Shown piece after piece: positions 54,394 to 63,301 of a stretch of 64,000 nt of DNA. Each line of letters opens with the position of its first letter. The stretch's first letter is position 1. The position numbers and the translations under genes are program-made. This DNA comes from Xanthobacteraceae bacterium (lineage in GTDB: Bacteria > Pseudomonadota > Alphaproteobacteria > Rhizobiales > Xanthobacteraceae): contig JARBUD010000002.1 of NCBI GenBank assembly GCA_029239875.1, positions 124,001 through 188,000 on the forward strand, in the 5' to 3' direction. Under the pieces are notes generated by a model. That model was given only the letters and a program-made list of their open reading frames with translations. It did no database searches and was not told the DNA's origin.

Positions 54394-54861
54394 TCAGGAG
54401 GCGAGCACGTTGCTCGGCTGCTGCTGCGCCATGCGCTGGCGATAGAGGGTGACGAAGTCCACCGGATCGATCATCAGCGGCGGGAAGCCGCCATTGCGCA
54501 CGGTGTCGGCGACGATCTGGCGCGCGAACGGGAACAGCATGCGCGGGCATTCGATCAGGATGAACGGGTGGATCGTCTCCTGCGCCACGTTCTGGGCGCG
54601 GAAGATGCCGGCATAGACCAGCTCCAGCGCGAACATGGTCTTGCCGGAGAGCTCGGCCTTGGCCTCGATCTTCAGCTCGACCTCGTACTCGCCGCCCTCG
54701 CGCACCGGGCGCGCATTGACGTTGATCTGGATGCCGATCTGCGGCTGGCCCTTGACGATGAGCGATTCCGGCGCGCCGGGATTCTCGAACGACAGGTCCT
54801 TGGTGTACTGCGTCAGCACCTGCAGCGTCGGCATCGGCGCGGCGTTTTCGGTCTCGGCCAT
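54394..54861 (-). CDS. secB: protein-export chaperone SecB
   Basis: The 155-residue protein has the family length. It has [17 protein letters not shown], an [10 protein letters not shown] strand, [11 protein letters not shown] and the C-terminal [20 protein letters not shown] with [10 protein letters not shown]. It is a tetrameric chaperone keeping preproteins unfolded for SecA. ATG 54861 is supported by AGGAGAT 6 bases upstream; the longer frame to 54909 has no family sequence. It is divergent from the Tim44-like gene with a 431-bp gap. Confidence 0.96.
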   Translation of the reverse strand: MAETENAAPMPTLQVLTQYTKDLSFENPGAPESLIVKGQPQIGIQINVNARPVREGGEYEVELKIEAKAELSGKTMFALELVYAGIFRAQNVAQETIHPFILIECPRMLFPFARQIVADTVRNGGFPPLMIDPVDFVTLYRQRMAQQQPSNVLAS

Positions 54862-55292
54862 GAATATCTCCTGGGGTCCGCCGGGCGCGCCGCGAGGGCG
54901 CCGGCGCATGGTGCCGCTGGGTCGGTAAATCCGCCGCAGACGGTCTTGGGCGATAAGGCGGGTGTCGCTAACATGGTTGCCGGCAGGCTAGCAAGCGCGC
55001 GGCCGTGGAAAGCCTTGCGCCGCCGCCATGCCGGCAGCCGCCCGTCAGCCGCTTGGCGCGGTGCACCGGCTTGCTCTACTGTTCAAATCGCATCGCCCGG
55101 CAACGGCTCTTCCGTGCGAAGTGATGACCCAGCGGCATTCACGGGGTGGCGAAATCGGCCAGACGTCGTAAATAGGTCATGGAGGGTGCCCCGGCATGTT
55201 TCGACTGGAACGTGCCGGAACGCGCACCACATGAGAGTCATCCCAGCGCCGGAAGGCGATTTCGGCAGCGTACAGCAACGGCGAACTGCGAC
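54862..55292. other. 431-bp divergent gap between secB and the Tim44-like gene
   Basis: The gap holds the two promoters but no gene I can support. In many Hyphomicrobiales an fxsA gene lies in this place; no FxsA-like frame is seen. GC content and start-codon context do not suggest a small gene. No repeat or RNA was recognised. Confidence 0.5.
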
Positions 55293-56018
55293 GTGTTCGA
55301 TATTTATACGATCATCTTCCTGGCCCTCGCCGTGTTCATCTTCATACGGCTGCGCAGCGTGCTGGGACAACGGACGGGCCGCGAGCGCCCGCCCTACGAT
55401 CCCTATTCGCGCCGCGATCCCGCCAAGGCGCCGGCCGGGCCCGCCGACAAGGTGGTGAGCTTCCCCGGCGCGGCCGAGAAGCCGACCGTTCCCGAGCCGG
55501 TCGAGCAGACCGAGAGCGAGGAGCCGGCGCCCGCGCGCTGGGCGGGCGTGGCCGAGGTCGGCTCGGCGGTCGCCAACGGCCTCGACGCCATCGCCGCGCA
55601 GGAACGCGGCTTCGACGCGCAGCATTTCATCGCCGGCGCCCGCGCCGCTTACGAGATGATCGTCGTCGCCTTCGCCAATGGCGACCGCGCTTCGCTGAAG
55701 GACCTGCTGGCCCGCGAGGTGTTCGAGGGCTTCTCCGCCGCCATCGCCGAGCGCGAGCAGCGCGGCGAGAAGATGGAGACCCAGTTCGTCAGCATCGAGA
55801 AGGCCGAGATCATCGAGGCCGGGGTGAAGGGCCGGAGCGCGCAGGTCACCCTGCGCTTCCTCTCGCAGCTCATCTCCGTGACCCGCGACAAGGCCGGGCG
55901 TGTGATCGACGGCGATCCCGAGCAGGTGGCTGATGTCACCGATGTGTGGACCTTCGCCCGCGAGCTCGGCGCCCGTGACCCGAATTGGAAGCTGGTCGCC
56001 ACCGAAGCGGCTTCGTGA
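55293..56018 (+). CDS. Tim44-domain membrane protein (TimA-like)
   Basis: The protein has about 241 residues if it starts at GTG 55293, where VFDIYTIIFLALAVFIFIRL gives a single N-terminal membrane anchor. A Pro/Glu-rich linker follows (about 45-110). A C-terminal Tim44-like domain (about 120-240) has FIAGARAAYEMIVVAFANGD and VWTFARELGARDPNWKLVAT. Bacterial members (TimA in Caulobacter) are anchored to the inner membrane; a role in protein or envelope transport is suggested by homology only. The start is uncertain: no clear Shine-Dalgarno is present, and the frame is open to 55179. mltA follows after 12 bp. Confidence 0.85.
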   Translation: MFDIYTIIFLALAVFIFIRLRSVLGQRTGRERPPYDPYSRRDPAKAPAGPADKVVSFPGAAEKPTVPEPVEQTESEEPAPARWAGVAEVGSAVANGLDAIAAQERGFDAQHFIAGARAAYEMIVVAFANGDRASLKDLLAREVFEGFSAAIAEREQRGEKMETQFVSIEKAEIIEAGVKGRSAQVTLRFLSQLISVTRDKAGRVIDGDPEQVADVTDVWTFARELGARDPNWKLVATEAAS

Positions 56019-56030
56019 GAATATGACGAG

Positions 56031-57281
56031 GTGCGCGTCCATCTCGTCATCCTCGCCCTTTCCAGCGTCCTGACCGGCGGGGCGGCCCTCGCCTCCGCTT
56101 CGCCGCCTCGTGTCCTGTTTCCACAGGCGGCGCTGGAGCCGATCGGCTTCGACGCGCTGCCGGGCTGGGCGCAGGACGACCATGCCGGCGCGCTGGCCGC
56201 CTTCCGCAAGAGCTGCAAACGCATCCGCACCAGGCCCGATCTCGTGGACCCGCCGCGCCCGGTCTTCACCGCGCTGCGGCACGTTTGCGCGCAGGTGGCG
56301 CATCTGCCGGCAAGGCCCACCGACGCCGTCGCACGAAAATTCTTCGAGAAGGAATTCCGCCCCTTCCGCATCGCCGGGCTCGACCAGCCCGCGGGCTTCC
56401 TCACCGGCTATTACGAGCCGGAGGTGGACGGCTCGCCCACCCCTTCGGCGGAATTTTCCATCCCGCTCTACCGTCGCCCGCCCGACCTCATCCTCGGCCC
56501 ACCGCCAAAGGAAGGGCCACCGGTCAACAAGGGGCCGGCCTATCGCCGGGTCGACGGCAAGCTCGTGCCCTATCACGACCGCGCCGCCATCGAGGACGGC
56601 GCCCTGAAGGACAGGGGGCTGGAGGTCGCCTGGATCAGGGACCCGGCCGACGCCTTCTTCGCCCATATACAGGGCTCGCTCAGGGTGCGGCTGCCGGATG
56701 GCCAGGTGCTGCGGCTCAACTATGACGGCCATAACGGCCAGCCCTACACGCCGGTCGGCCGCCTGCTCATCGACCGCGGCCTGGTGCCGCGCGAAAAGAT
56801 GTCGATGGACGCGATCCGCGCCTATATCGAGGCCCATCCCGAGGAAGGGCGCGAGCTGATGCGGCAGAACAAATCCTACATCTTCTTCCGCGTCGCCCAT
56901 GAGCTGAAAGGCGACGACGGTGCCGTGGGCGCGCAGGGGCTGCCGCTCGCCGCCGGTCGCTCCATCGCGGTGGACAAGGCGATCCATGCCTATGGCACGC
57001 CCTTCTTCATCGCCGCCGACCTGCCGACCGGCGAGGCGGGCGCGATCGAGCCCTTCGGGCGGCTGATGATCGCGCAGGACACGGGCTCGGCCATCGTCGG
57101 GCCGGCACGGGCCGACATCTTCTTCGGCGCCGGCAAGGAGGCCGGCACGGTGGCGGGGCGCATCCAGCATCCCGGCGCCTTCGCTGTGTTGCTGCCGCGC
57201 GCGCTCGATCCCTCGCGCCGGCACGTGCCGCTGCCGAAACCACGCCCGGCTGTTCCCGCCGCCATGTCGGAAACGCCATGA
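56031..57281 (+). CDS. mltA: membrane-bound lytic transglycosylase A family protein
   Basis: This 416-residue protein has the MltA double-psi-barrel blocks FLTGYYEPEVDGS, VAWIRDPADAFFAHIQGS, and the 3D-type end with RLMIAQDTGSAIVGPARADIFFG, where the catalytic Asp is expected. It cleaves peptidoglycan to anhydro-muropeptides. The N-terminus MRVHLVILALSSVLTGGAALASA is a signal peptide without lipobox Cys, so this form is probably soluble periplasmic rather than a lipoprotein as in E. coli. The start is a GTG. It overlaps the Smr gene by four bases. Confidence 0.93.
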   Translation: MRVHLVILALSSVLTGGAALASASPPRVLFPQAALEPIGFDALPGWAQDDHAGALAAFRKSCKRIRTRPDLVDPPRPVFTALRHVCAQVAHLPARPTDAVARKFFEKEFRPFRIAGLDQPAGFLTGYYEPEVDGSPTPSAEFSIPLYRRPPDLILGPPPKEGPPVNKGPAYRRVDGKLVPYHDRAAIEDGALKDRGLEVAWIRDPADAFFAHIQGSLRVRLPDGQVLRLNYDGHNGQPYTPVGRLLIDRGLVPREKMSMDAIRAYIEAHPEEGRELMRQNKSYIFFRVAHELKGDDGAVGAQGLPLAAGRSIAVDKAIHAYGTPFFIAADLPTGEAGAIEPFGRLMIAQDTGSAIVGPARADIFFGAGKEAGTVAGRIQHPGAFAVLLPRALDPSRRHVPLPKPRPAVPAAMSETP

Positions 57282-57871
57282 GCGCCGACGGCACCGGCCG
57301 GCCACGGCGCCGGCGCCCCCTCCATCCGGAGGAGAAGGCGCTGTGGGATCATGTCACCCGCTCCGTCGCCCCGATGCGCCCGGCCCCCAAGGTCGAACCG
57401 ATGCCGGAGCCGGTAGAGGTTTTGGAAGCGGCGGAGAAGCCGCCCCGCCCGAAGCGCGCGGCCATCGCGGACGCGCCGGCGGCGCCGAAAGCCCCGCCCG
57501 GTCCGCCGCCGCTGGCGCCGCTCGAGCCGAAGCTGCGGCGGAAGCTCTCGCGCGGCGCCGAGGTCGATGCCCGGCTCGACCTGCACGGCATGACCCAGGC
57601 GGCGGCGCATGGAAGGCTGATCGGCTTCCTGCGCGGGGCGCAGGGCGAGGGCCATTCGCTGGTGCTGGTGATCACCGGCAAGGGCGGCGAGGGCACGACG
57701 ATATTGGCCGGCGAGGGCGGGCGCGGCGTGCTGCGCCGCCTCGTGCCGCAATGGCTCGCCGCGCCGGAGATGCGCGCGCTCGTCGTCGGCTTCCAGACCG
57801 CCGCGCGCGGCCATGGCGGCGAGGGCGCGCTCTATGTGCGGATAAGGCGCGTCAGGGAGTTCCGGCGATGA
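57278..57871 (+). CDS. Smr domain protein
   Basis: This 197-residue protein has a Pro/Ala/Glu-rich N-terminal half. A C-terminal Smr domain (about 105-195) contains DLHGMTQAAAH (the LDLHG motif), LVITGKGGEG and FQTAARGHGGEGALYVRIRR with the conserved GxG-ALYV end. Smr domains are nucleases or nucleic-acid-binding modules related to the MutS2 C-terminus. It overlaps mltA (ATGA) and the next gene (ATGA). Its physiological role here is unknown, though its place after mltA is conserved in Hyphomicrobiales. Confidence 0.9.
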   Translation: MSADGTGRPRRRRPLHPEEKALWDHVTRSVAPMRPAPKVEPMPEPVEVLEAAEKPPRPKRAAIADAPAAPKAPPGPPPLAPLEPKLRRKLSRGAEVDARLDLHGMTQAAAHGRLIGFLRGAQGEGHSLVLVITGKGGEGTTILAGEGGRGVLRRLVPQWLAAPEMRALVVGFQTAARGHGGEGALYVRIRRVREFRR

Positions 57872-58233
57872 CCCCCTTCGGCCGCCGCATGCGCGAGATG
57901 CGCGCCGAGCGCGGGGTGACGCTGAGCCAGATGGCGGAAGGCATCGGCGTCTCCGCCGCCTATCTCTCGGCGCTGGAGCACGGCAAGCGCGGCCAGCCGA
58001 CCTTCCTGATGCTCCAGCGCATCACCGCCTATTTCAACGTCATCTGGGACGAGGCCGAGGCGCTGCGCATGCTGGCGGAAATCTCCGACCCGCGCGTCGT
58101 CGTCGACACCTCCGGGCTCTCGCCAGAGGCGACCGAGCTCGCCAACCTGCTCGCCCGCGAGATCGCCACCCTGCCGCCGGAAGCCGTCGCCGAACTGCTC
58201 GGCCGGCTCAAGATTCTCGGAAGGCCCGGCTAG
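57868..58233 (+). CDS. XRE-family helix-turn-helix regulator
   Basis: This 121-residue protein has an N-terminal HTH_3 domain (about 5-65, MREMRAERGVTLSQMAEGIGVSAAYLSALEHGKRG). The C-terminal helical part (TELANLLAREIATLPPEAVAELLGRLKIL) is likely to dimerise. The ATG at 57868 overlaps the Smr stop. The position after mltA-Smr and near the origin is conserved, and gyrB often follows in relatives; here gyrB is absent and hslU is next. Its targets are unknown. A dispersed repeat and a parS-like site lie directly downstream. Confidence 0.9.
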   Translation: MTPFGRRMREMRAERGVTLSQMAEGIGVSAAYLSALEHGKRGQPTFLMLQRITAYFNVIWDEAEALRMLAEISDPRVVVDTSGLSPEATELANLLAREIATLPPEAVAELLGRLKILGRPG

Positions 58234-58237
58234 TTTC

Positions 58238-58328
58238 CGTCATCCCGGCCGCAGCGTAGCGGAGAGCCGGGATCGCTCACCAATTCGGCACGCGATCCCG
58301 GATCGGCCTGCGGCCGTCCGGGATGACG
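58238..58328. repeat. dispersed intergenic palindrome, copy 3 (variant)
   Basis: CGTCATCCCGGCCGCAGCG... (58238-58275) pairs with 58293-58328 (ending TCCGGGATGACG) through matching outer arms and an inner GCCGGGATCG/CGATCCCGG match. The outer ends (GTCATCCC/GGGATGAC) resemble copies 1 and 2, but the core differs. It lies in the convergent gap between the XRE gene and hslU. Confidence 0.7.
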
Positions 58329-58333
58329 ATCAC

Positions 58334-58349
58334 CGTTTCACGTGAAACC
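58334..58349. promoter_or_regulatory. parS-like site near hslU
   Basis: CGTTTCACGTGAAACC has the perfect 14-bp core GTTTCACGTGAAAC; only the two outermost bases differ from TGTTTCACGTGAAACA. It lies 15 bp beyond the end of hslU and 7.6 kb from the candidate origin, on the opposite side from the other parS sites. Confidence 0.85.
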
Positions 58350-58363
58350 GGCGGCGCTATGCG

Positions 58364-59674
58364 TCAGAGGATATAGCGGCTGAGGTCGGTGTTGCCGGCA
58401 AGGTCCGCCACGCGCTCGCGCACATAGGCGCCGTCGATGACGATCTTCTCGCCGGAACGGTCCGGCGCGTTGAACGACAGATCGTCCAGCACCCGCTCGA
58501 TGACCGTCTGCAATCGCCGTGCGCCGATATTCTCGACGCTGGCATTCACCTGCACGGCGATGTCGGCGATGGCCTCCACCGCGTCCTCGGTAACGGTGAG
58601 CTCCACGCCCTCCGTGCCCATCAGCGCCACCGACTGCTTGACCAGGCTCGCCTCGGTCTCGGTGAGGATGCGCTTGAAGTCCTCGCGGGTGAGCGCCTCC
58701 AGCTCGACGCGGATCGGCAGGCGGCCTTGCAGCTCGGGGAGCAGGTCCGAGGGCTTCGAGACATGGAAGGCGCCGGAGGCGATGAAGAGGATGTGGTCGG
58801 TCTTCACCGGTCCGTGCTTGGTCGAGACCGTGGTGCCCTCGATCAGCGGCAGCAGGTCGCGCTGCACGCCCTCGCGTGACACGTCGGCGCCGCCACGGCG
58901 GTCGCTGCCGGCGATCTTGTCGATCTCGTCGAGGAAGACGATGCCGTTCTCCTCCACCGCGCGGATCGCCTCCTGCACGATGGCGTCCTGGTCGATCAGC
59001 TTGTCCGCCTCTTCCGACAGCAGCAGCGGATGCGCGTCCTTCACCGTGACGCGGCGCGGCTTGGAGCGGCCGCCGAAGGCCTTGCCGAGCATGTCGCCGA
59101 TGGAGATGGCGCCCATCTGCGCGCCCGGCATGCCGGGAATCTCGAACATCGGCATGCCCTGGCCGCCGCCGCTCGTCACCTCGATCTCGATCTCCTTGTC
59201 GTCGAGCAGCCCGTCGCGCAGCTTCTTGCGGAAGCTCTCGCGGGTGCCGGCCGACGCGGTAGTGCCGACGAGGGCGTCGAGCACGCGCTCCTCGGCGGCG
59301 AGATGCGCCTTGGCCTCGACGCCCTTGCGCCGCACCTCGCGCACCAGCCCGATGCCGACTTCGACGAGGTCGCGCACGATCTGCTCGACGTCGCGCCCGA
59401 CATAGCCGACCTCGGTGAACTTGGTCGCCTCCACCTTCAGGAAGGGCGCGCCGGCGAGCCGGGCGAGGCGACGGGAAATCTCGGTCTTGCCGACGCCCGT
59501 CGGGCCGATCATCAGGATGTTCTTCGGCAGCACCTCCTCGCGCAGCTGGCCCTCCAGCTGCTGGCGGCGCCAGCGGTTGCGCAGGGCGATGGCGACCGCG
59601 CGCTTGGCCTTGTGCTGGCCGACGATGAAGCGGTCGAGCTCGGAGACGATTTCGCGGGGGGAGAAGCTGGTCAT
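58364..59674 (-). CDS. hslU: ATP-dependent protease ATPase subunit HslU
   Basis: The 436-residue protein has the standard length. It has the Walker [22 protein letters not shown], the pore motif region [16 protein letters not shown], Walker [10 protein letters not shown] and the sensor-2 end. The C-terminal [21 protein letters not shown] and SRYIL tail insert into HslV. It unfolds substrates for HslV. ATG 59674 overlaps the acetyltransferase stop (ATGA). Confidence 0.97.
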   Translation of the reverse strand: MTSFSPREIVSELDRFIVGQHKAKRAVAIALRNRWRRQQLEGQLREEVLPKNILMIGPTGVGKTEISRRLARLAGAPFLKVEATKFTEVGYVGRDVEQIVRDLVEVGIGLVREVRRKGVEAKAHLAAEERVLDALVGTTASAGTRESFRKKLRDGLLDDKEIEIEVTSGGGQGMPMFEIPGMPGAQMGAISIGDMLGKAFGGRSKPRRVTVKDAHPLLLSEEADKLIDQDAIVQEAIRAVEENGIVFLDEIDKIAGSDRRGGADVSREGVQRDLLPLIEGTTVSTKHGPVKTDHILFIASGAFHVSKPSDLLPELQGRLPIRVELEALTREDFKRILTETEASLVKQSVALMGTEGVELTVTEDAVEAIADIAVQVNASVENIGARRLQTVIERVLDDLSFNAPDRSGEKIVIDGAYVRERVADLAGNTDLSRYIL

Positions 59675-60186
59675 TGAGCGGAAATCCTTGCGGCACGCCT
59701 CATCAGGAGCACGCGGCCGAACGGCGTAGAACGGTGGTCGATGGCGCCGAATCCGGCCTTCTCATAGGCCCGGATGGCGCGCGAATTGGTCGGATCGGGA
59801 TCAGTGACGACATGGGAAGCGCCGGCCTCACCGCAGCGTTCGACGAAACGGGCGATGAAGGCGGAGCCATGGCCCTGCCCGAGCAGTTCCGGCTCGCCAA
59901 TGAACTGGTCGATGCCGAGCGTGCCCGGCGGCTGGTCGCGATAGGGGTGGCCGTCCTCGGCATGCGGATCGTAGCTCTGGATGTAACCGGCCTCACGCCC
60001 GTCGATCAGCACGAGATAGGGCTGCACCCAGGGCTCGGCCATCGCCTGCGCGATTTCGGCGAGCGCCTCGTCCGCCGGATTCCACCACTGCGCGACATGC
60101 GGCTTCCCGAACCAGCGCGCCAGCAGCGGGAAATCCGCCTGCGCGAGCGGCCGGAAGCCGTAGGCCGCGCCGGTCTCAGGCCGCAT
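59671..60186 (-). CDS. GNAT acetyltransferase between hslV and hslU
   Basis: This 171-residue protein has an AAC(6')/siderophore-type GNAT fold: [27 protein letters not shown] at the N-terminus. The acetyl-CoA loop is [22 protein letters not shown] (Q-x-x-G-x-G/A-like LGQGHG), and a final [13 protein letters not shown] motif follows. It acetylates an unknown amine. It is coupled by overlaps on both sides: 11 bases with hslV, 4 with hslU. That puts it in the protease operon, a layout seen in other Hyphomicrobiales, which suggests a linked but unexplained job. An antibiotic substrate should not be assumed. Confidence 0.88.
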   Translation of the reverse strand: MRPETGAAYGFRPLAQADFPLLARWFGKPHVAQWWNPADEALAEIAQAMAEPWVQPYLVLIDGREAGYIQSYDPHAEDGHPYRDQPPGTLGIDQFIGEPELLGQGHGSAFIARFVERCGEAGASHVVTDPDPTNSRAIRAYEKAGFGAIDHRSTPFGRVLLMRRAARISAQ

Positions 60187-60727
60187 CGATGGTCTCGATG
60201 GTGAGCTGGCCGTTGGTGTAGATGCAGATGTCGGCGGCGATGCCCAGGCTCTTGCGCACGATCGCCTCCGGGTCCTGCCCGCTATCGGCGAGCGCCCGCG
60301 CCGCCGCCAGCGCGAAGCCGCCGCCCGAGCCGATGGCGGCGATGCCGTTCTCCGGCTCCAGCACGTCGCCGGTGCCGGTGAGCACGAGGGTGATGTTCTT
60401 GTCCGCCACGATCATCATCGCCTCCAGCCGGCGCAGATAGCGGTCGGTGCGCCAGTCCTTGGCGAGCTCGACCGCGGCGCGCTGCAACTGGCTGGGATAC
60501 TGCTCGAGCTTGGCTTCCAGCCGCTCGAACAGGGTGAAGGCGTCGGCGGTGGCGCCGGCGAAGCCGCCGATGACGTCACCCTTGCCGAGGCGCCGCACCT
60601 TGCGGGCATTGGCCTTCATCACCGTATTGCCGAGCGTCACCTGCCCGTCGCCGCCGATGGCGACGCGCGAACCGGAGCGGACGGAGACGATGGTGGTGCC
60701 GTAGATCGTGTCGGGGGCGTGGTTCAT
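60176..60727 (-). CDS. hslV: ATP-dependent protease proteolytic subunit HslV
   Basis: The 183-residue protein has the usual length. It starts [19 protein letters not shown]: the pro-peptide is removed to expose the catalytic Thr of TTIVSVR. It has [23 protein letters not shown] and [18 protein letters not shown], the typical HslV core. It forms double hexamers capped by HslU. The start is an ATG with an RpoH-like promoter candidate just upstream (60761-60784). It overlaps the GNAT gene. Confidence 0.97.
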   Translation of the reverse strand: MNHAPDTIYGTTIVSVRSGSRVAIGGDGQVTLGNTVMKANARKVRRLGKGDVIGGFAGATADAFTLFERLEAKLEQYPSQLQRAAVELAKDWRTDRYLRRLEAMMIVADKNITLVLTGTGDVLEPENGIAAIGSGGGFALAAARALADSGQDPEAIVRKSLGIAADICIYTNGQLTIETIDAA

Positions 60728-60760
60728 TCAGGACTCGGGATGCAGGACGCTGGATGCAGG

Positions 60761-60784
60761 CTGGGGTCGAGAGCCTTACTTAAG
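60761..60784 (-). promoter_or_regulatory. heat-shock (RpoH-like) promoter candidate for hslV
   Basis: Read on the minus strand, CTTAAG is followed after 12 bases by CCCCAG, near the sigma-32 pattern CTTGAA...CCCCAT. It is 34-57 bases before the hslV ATG, a sensible distance. The sequences are imperfect and the pattern is short, so this is a suggestion only. Confidence 0.35.
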
Positions 60785-60795
60785 CCGTCCCCGCT

Positions 60796-62025
60796 TCAGC
60801 GCAACTCGGCGGCGGGTTCTGCGCCCGTCGCAGGCTCCGCCAGCTTCAGCCCCGGCAGGATGCCGGCGAGCACGATGACGCCGCCGGCGATGAGGAAGAT
60901 ATCCACCGGCAGGAACACCAGCAGTCCCGTCATCAGTCCGGCGAGGAACACCGAGAGCGCCACCCCGGCATTGGCGATGCCGAGCGCCCAGCCGCGTTCG
61001 CTCGCGTCGACCGAGGAGGAGATGGCGGCGAGCAGCGTGATGAAGGCGAGTATGTTGCTGGCGGTCGAAAGGAACCCGACCGCGACCTGCCCCCAGGCCG
61101 GCAGCGGCAGCCCGCTGACGATGAGGAACATGCCGCAGAGCGCGAGGCCCAGCAGGGCGGTCGGCTTGTCGCTGCCGAGCCGGGCCCGGACGAACTTGAA
61201 GCCGATGGCGGAGGAGAAGGCGCAGCCTATGCCCATCACCATGGAGAACAGGCCGAGCTCGGCGGTGGTGAAGCCGTAGGAGCGCTGCATCTCGATGAGG
61301 ATGAAGGTGTAGTAGATCAGGAAACCGAACTGGAACAGGAAGAAGGACAGCGCCGGGACGATGATCGCCGGCCGGTCCTTGACCCGGGCGAGCAGCAGGA
61401 AGGGCTGCTTCCAGTCGAGGCTCAGCGCCCGGCGCGCCTCGTCGCGGGCGAAGTGCGCGCGGCTCAGCAGCGCGAGGGTGAGAAGGCACAGCACCAGCGC
61501 TACGCCGAGCGGCAGGCGGAAATCCCAATGGCCGAGCACGCCGCCGATCGCCGGCCCCGCCACCATGCCGATGGTGTTGACCAGCACCACCTGCGCCATG
61601 GCGGCGCTGCGCTGGTCCTCCGGCGCGGCGTCGACCACCGAGGCCTGGGCGATGGGCGCGGTGCCGGCCATCAGGCCGGAGGAGAGCCGGCCGAGGAAGA
61701 ACAGCCAGAGATGGCCGATCTCCAGCGCCAGCCACATCAGCGCGTAGCTTCCCGCCAGTCCCGCCATGCAGATCATCAGCGTCTTCTTGCGGCCGAGCGC
61801 ATCGGAGAGGTCGCCGAGCAGCGAGGCACCGAAGAACATGCCGATGGGAAACAGCGCGAAGGCGAGCGACAGCAGCGTATCGCGCGTCGCCGGCGCATAG
61901 CCCGCCACGATCGACCCGTTCTCGAACAGGGCGACCAGCAGCGGGTACATCAGCCCGAAGGAGAAGATGTCGATGAAGACGGCAAGGAAGAGCGGGGCGC
62001 GGGCGCGCAGCGTGGCCATGTCCAT
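60796..62025 (-). CDS. MFS transporter, TetA-like
   Basis: This 409-residue protein has twelve predicted helices. It has the MFS loop 2-3 motif GDLSDALGRKKTLM and the loop 4-5-type GRLSSGLMAG (drug:H+ antiporter subgroup). MDMATLRARAPLF precedes the first helix, and a late IFLIAGGVIVLAGILPG helix follows. Substrate is unknown; TetA-like members export drugs or metabolites. It lies directly upstream of hslV in the same direction, with 68 bp between, and is divergent from hisB. ATG 62019 is an alternative start. Confidence 0.85.
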   Translation of the reverse strand: MDMATLRARAPLFLAVFIDIFSFGLMYPLLVALFENGSIVAGYAPATRDTLLSLAFALFPIGMFFGASLLGDLSDALGRKKTLMICMAGLAGSYALMWLALEIGHLWLFFLGRLSSGLMAGTAPIAQASVVDAAPEDQRSAAMAQVVLVNTIGMVAGPAIGGVLGHWDFRLPLGVALVLCLLTLALLSRAHFARDEARRALSLDWKQPFLLLARVKDRPAIIVPALSFFLFQFGFLIYYTFILIEMQRSYGFTTAELGLFSMVMGIGCAFSSAIGFKFVRARLGSDKPTALLGLALCGMFLIVSGLPLPAWGQVAVGFLSTASNILAFITLLAAISSSVDASERGWALGIANAGVALSVFLAGLMTGLLVFLPVDIFLIAGGVIVLAGILPGLKLAEPATGAEPAAELR

Positions 62026-62185
62026 CGATTGGAGCTCCGGGGGCGAGACGTGGATGATGTCGGCACGGGAGAGGATGCGCCAGCGCGATACCGCACCGTC
62101 AAGCCCGGTGGGCGCAGATGACGCGCATATGGCATCGCAACAGCATAGCTGCTAAGACGCCGGCTCTTCCGGGAGCCTGAAGCTA

Positions 62186-62779
62186 ATGCGCACGGCCAGC
62201 ATCACCCGCGCCACCAAGGAAACGCAGATCCGCCTCGCCGTCGACCTCGACGGCACGGGGAAGGCGAAGATCGCGACCGGGGTCGGCTTCTTCGACCACA
62301 TGCTGGACCTGCTCGCCCGCCATTCGCGCATCGACATGGAGGTCGAGGCGACGGGCGACCTGCACATCGACTTCCACCACACGGTGGAGGATGTCGGCAT
62401 CGCGCTCGGCCAGGCGGTGCGCCAGGCGCTCGGCGACATGCGCGGCATCACCCGCTATGCCAGCCTGCATTTGCCGATGGACGAGACGCTGACCCGCGTC
62501 GCGCTCGACATCTCCGGCCGGCCCTTCCTCGTCTTCCGCACCGAGTTCCCGGCGGCGAAGATCGGCGAGTTCGACACCGAGCTGGTGCGCGAGTTCTTCC
62601 AGGGCTTCGCGATCAATGCCGGGCTGACGCTGCATGTCGAGACTCTGTATGGCGTCAACGCACACCATATAGCGGAGAGCTGCTTCAAGGGCCTCGCCCG
62701 TGCACTGCGTGCGGCGGTGGCGATCGACCCGGCGGCGGCGGGGGAGATTCCCTCCACCAAGGGCAGCCTTGGTGGCTGA
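62186..62779 (+). CDS. hisB: imidazoleglycerol-phosphate dehydratase
   Basis: The 197-residue protein has the monofunctional length. Metal-binding His clusters appear in [29 protein letters not shown] and [16 protein letters not shown], and the family closes with [15 protein letters not shown]. It dehydrates imidazoleglycerol phosphate in histidine synthesis. It is the first gene of the cluster hisB-DUF2628-hisH-hisA, and divergent from the MFS gene across 160 bp that should hold its promoter. The ATG start matches the family N-terminus. Confidence 0.97.
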   Translation: MRTASITRATKETQIRLAVDLDGTGKAKIATGVGFFDHMLDLLARHSRIDMEVEATGDLHIDFHHTVEDVGIALGQAVRQALGDMRGITRYASLHLPMDETLTRVALDISGRPFLVFRTEFPAAKIGEFDTELVREFFQGFAINAGLTLHVETLYGVNAHHIAESCFKGLARALRAAVAIDPAAAGEIPSTKGSLGG

Positions 62780-62812
62780 TCTCATTGGCTGAGACGGAAG
62801 GCTGAGACGAAT

Positions 62813-63301
62813 ATGGCGGTGTGGACGGTCTTCGAGCCCGAGGCGGCGGACGAGGCACGCACGACCCGCGACTGGGCGGACGGCTTCGTCTTCGTGCCCG
62901 AGCGCCTGTCGTGGAGCGCGCTGCCGCTGGCGCCGCTGGTGCTGCTGTTCCACCGTCTGTGGCTGGCCTTCATCGTCTATGCCCTCGTGCAGGCGGCGGT
63001 AGTCGCCGCCATCTTCCTGCTCGACCTCGACGGCGACGCCTTCGCGCTGCTTCTCGTCGCCAACATAATGGTGGCGGTTGAGCTTCCCGGCCTGCGACGG
63101 GCCAAGCTGGTCGCGCGCGGCTATGAGGAGGTCGGCACCGTCGCCGCGCCGAAGCTGGAAGGCGCCGAGCAGCGCTATTTCGAGGCGCGGCTGGGATCGT
63201 TCGTTCCGGCAGCGCCGGTGTCCCCGGCCCCCCGCGCTCACGCCCCGGCCCGCCCAGCGGAGAGCGGCGTGCTCGGCCTGTTCCCGGAGGCGAGCCGATG
63301 A
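62813..63301 (+). CDS. DUF2628 membrane protein in the his operon
   Basis: This 162-residue protein has a cytoplasmic N-terminus with [29 protein letters not shown], the DUF2628 opening. Two or three hydrophobic helices (about 40-90) and a Pro/Ala-rich tail follow. Function is unknown. It sits 33 bp after hisB and overlaps hisH by four bases. The place in the histidine operon is shared with many Hyphomicrobiales but no his reaction is missing that it would fill. It may be carried in the operon for expression only. Confidence 0.85.
   Translation: MAVWTVFEPEAADEARTTRDWADGFVFVPERLSWSALPLAPLVLLFHRLWLAFIVYALVQAAVVAAIFLLDLDGDAFALLLVANIMVAVELPGLRRAKLVARGYEEVGTVAAPKLEGAEQRYFEARLGSFVPAAPVSPAPRAHAPARPAESGVLGLFPEASR

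Noticed and set aside
55083-57305. 740-codon frame antisense to the Tim44-like and mltA genes
   Set aside because: Shadow of two conserved genes; composition typical of non-coding high-GC frames.
59671-60186. GNAT gene as an aminoglycoside resistance gene
   Set aside because: The fold is similar to AAC(6') enzymes, but the place inside the hslVU operon and the breadth of the family make an antibiotic substrate unsupported.
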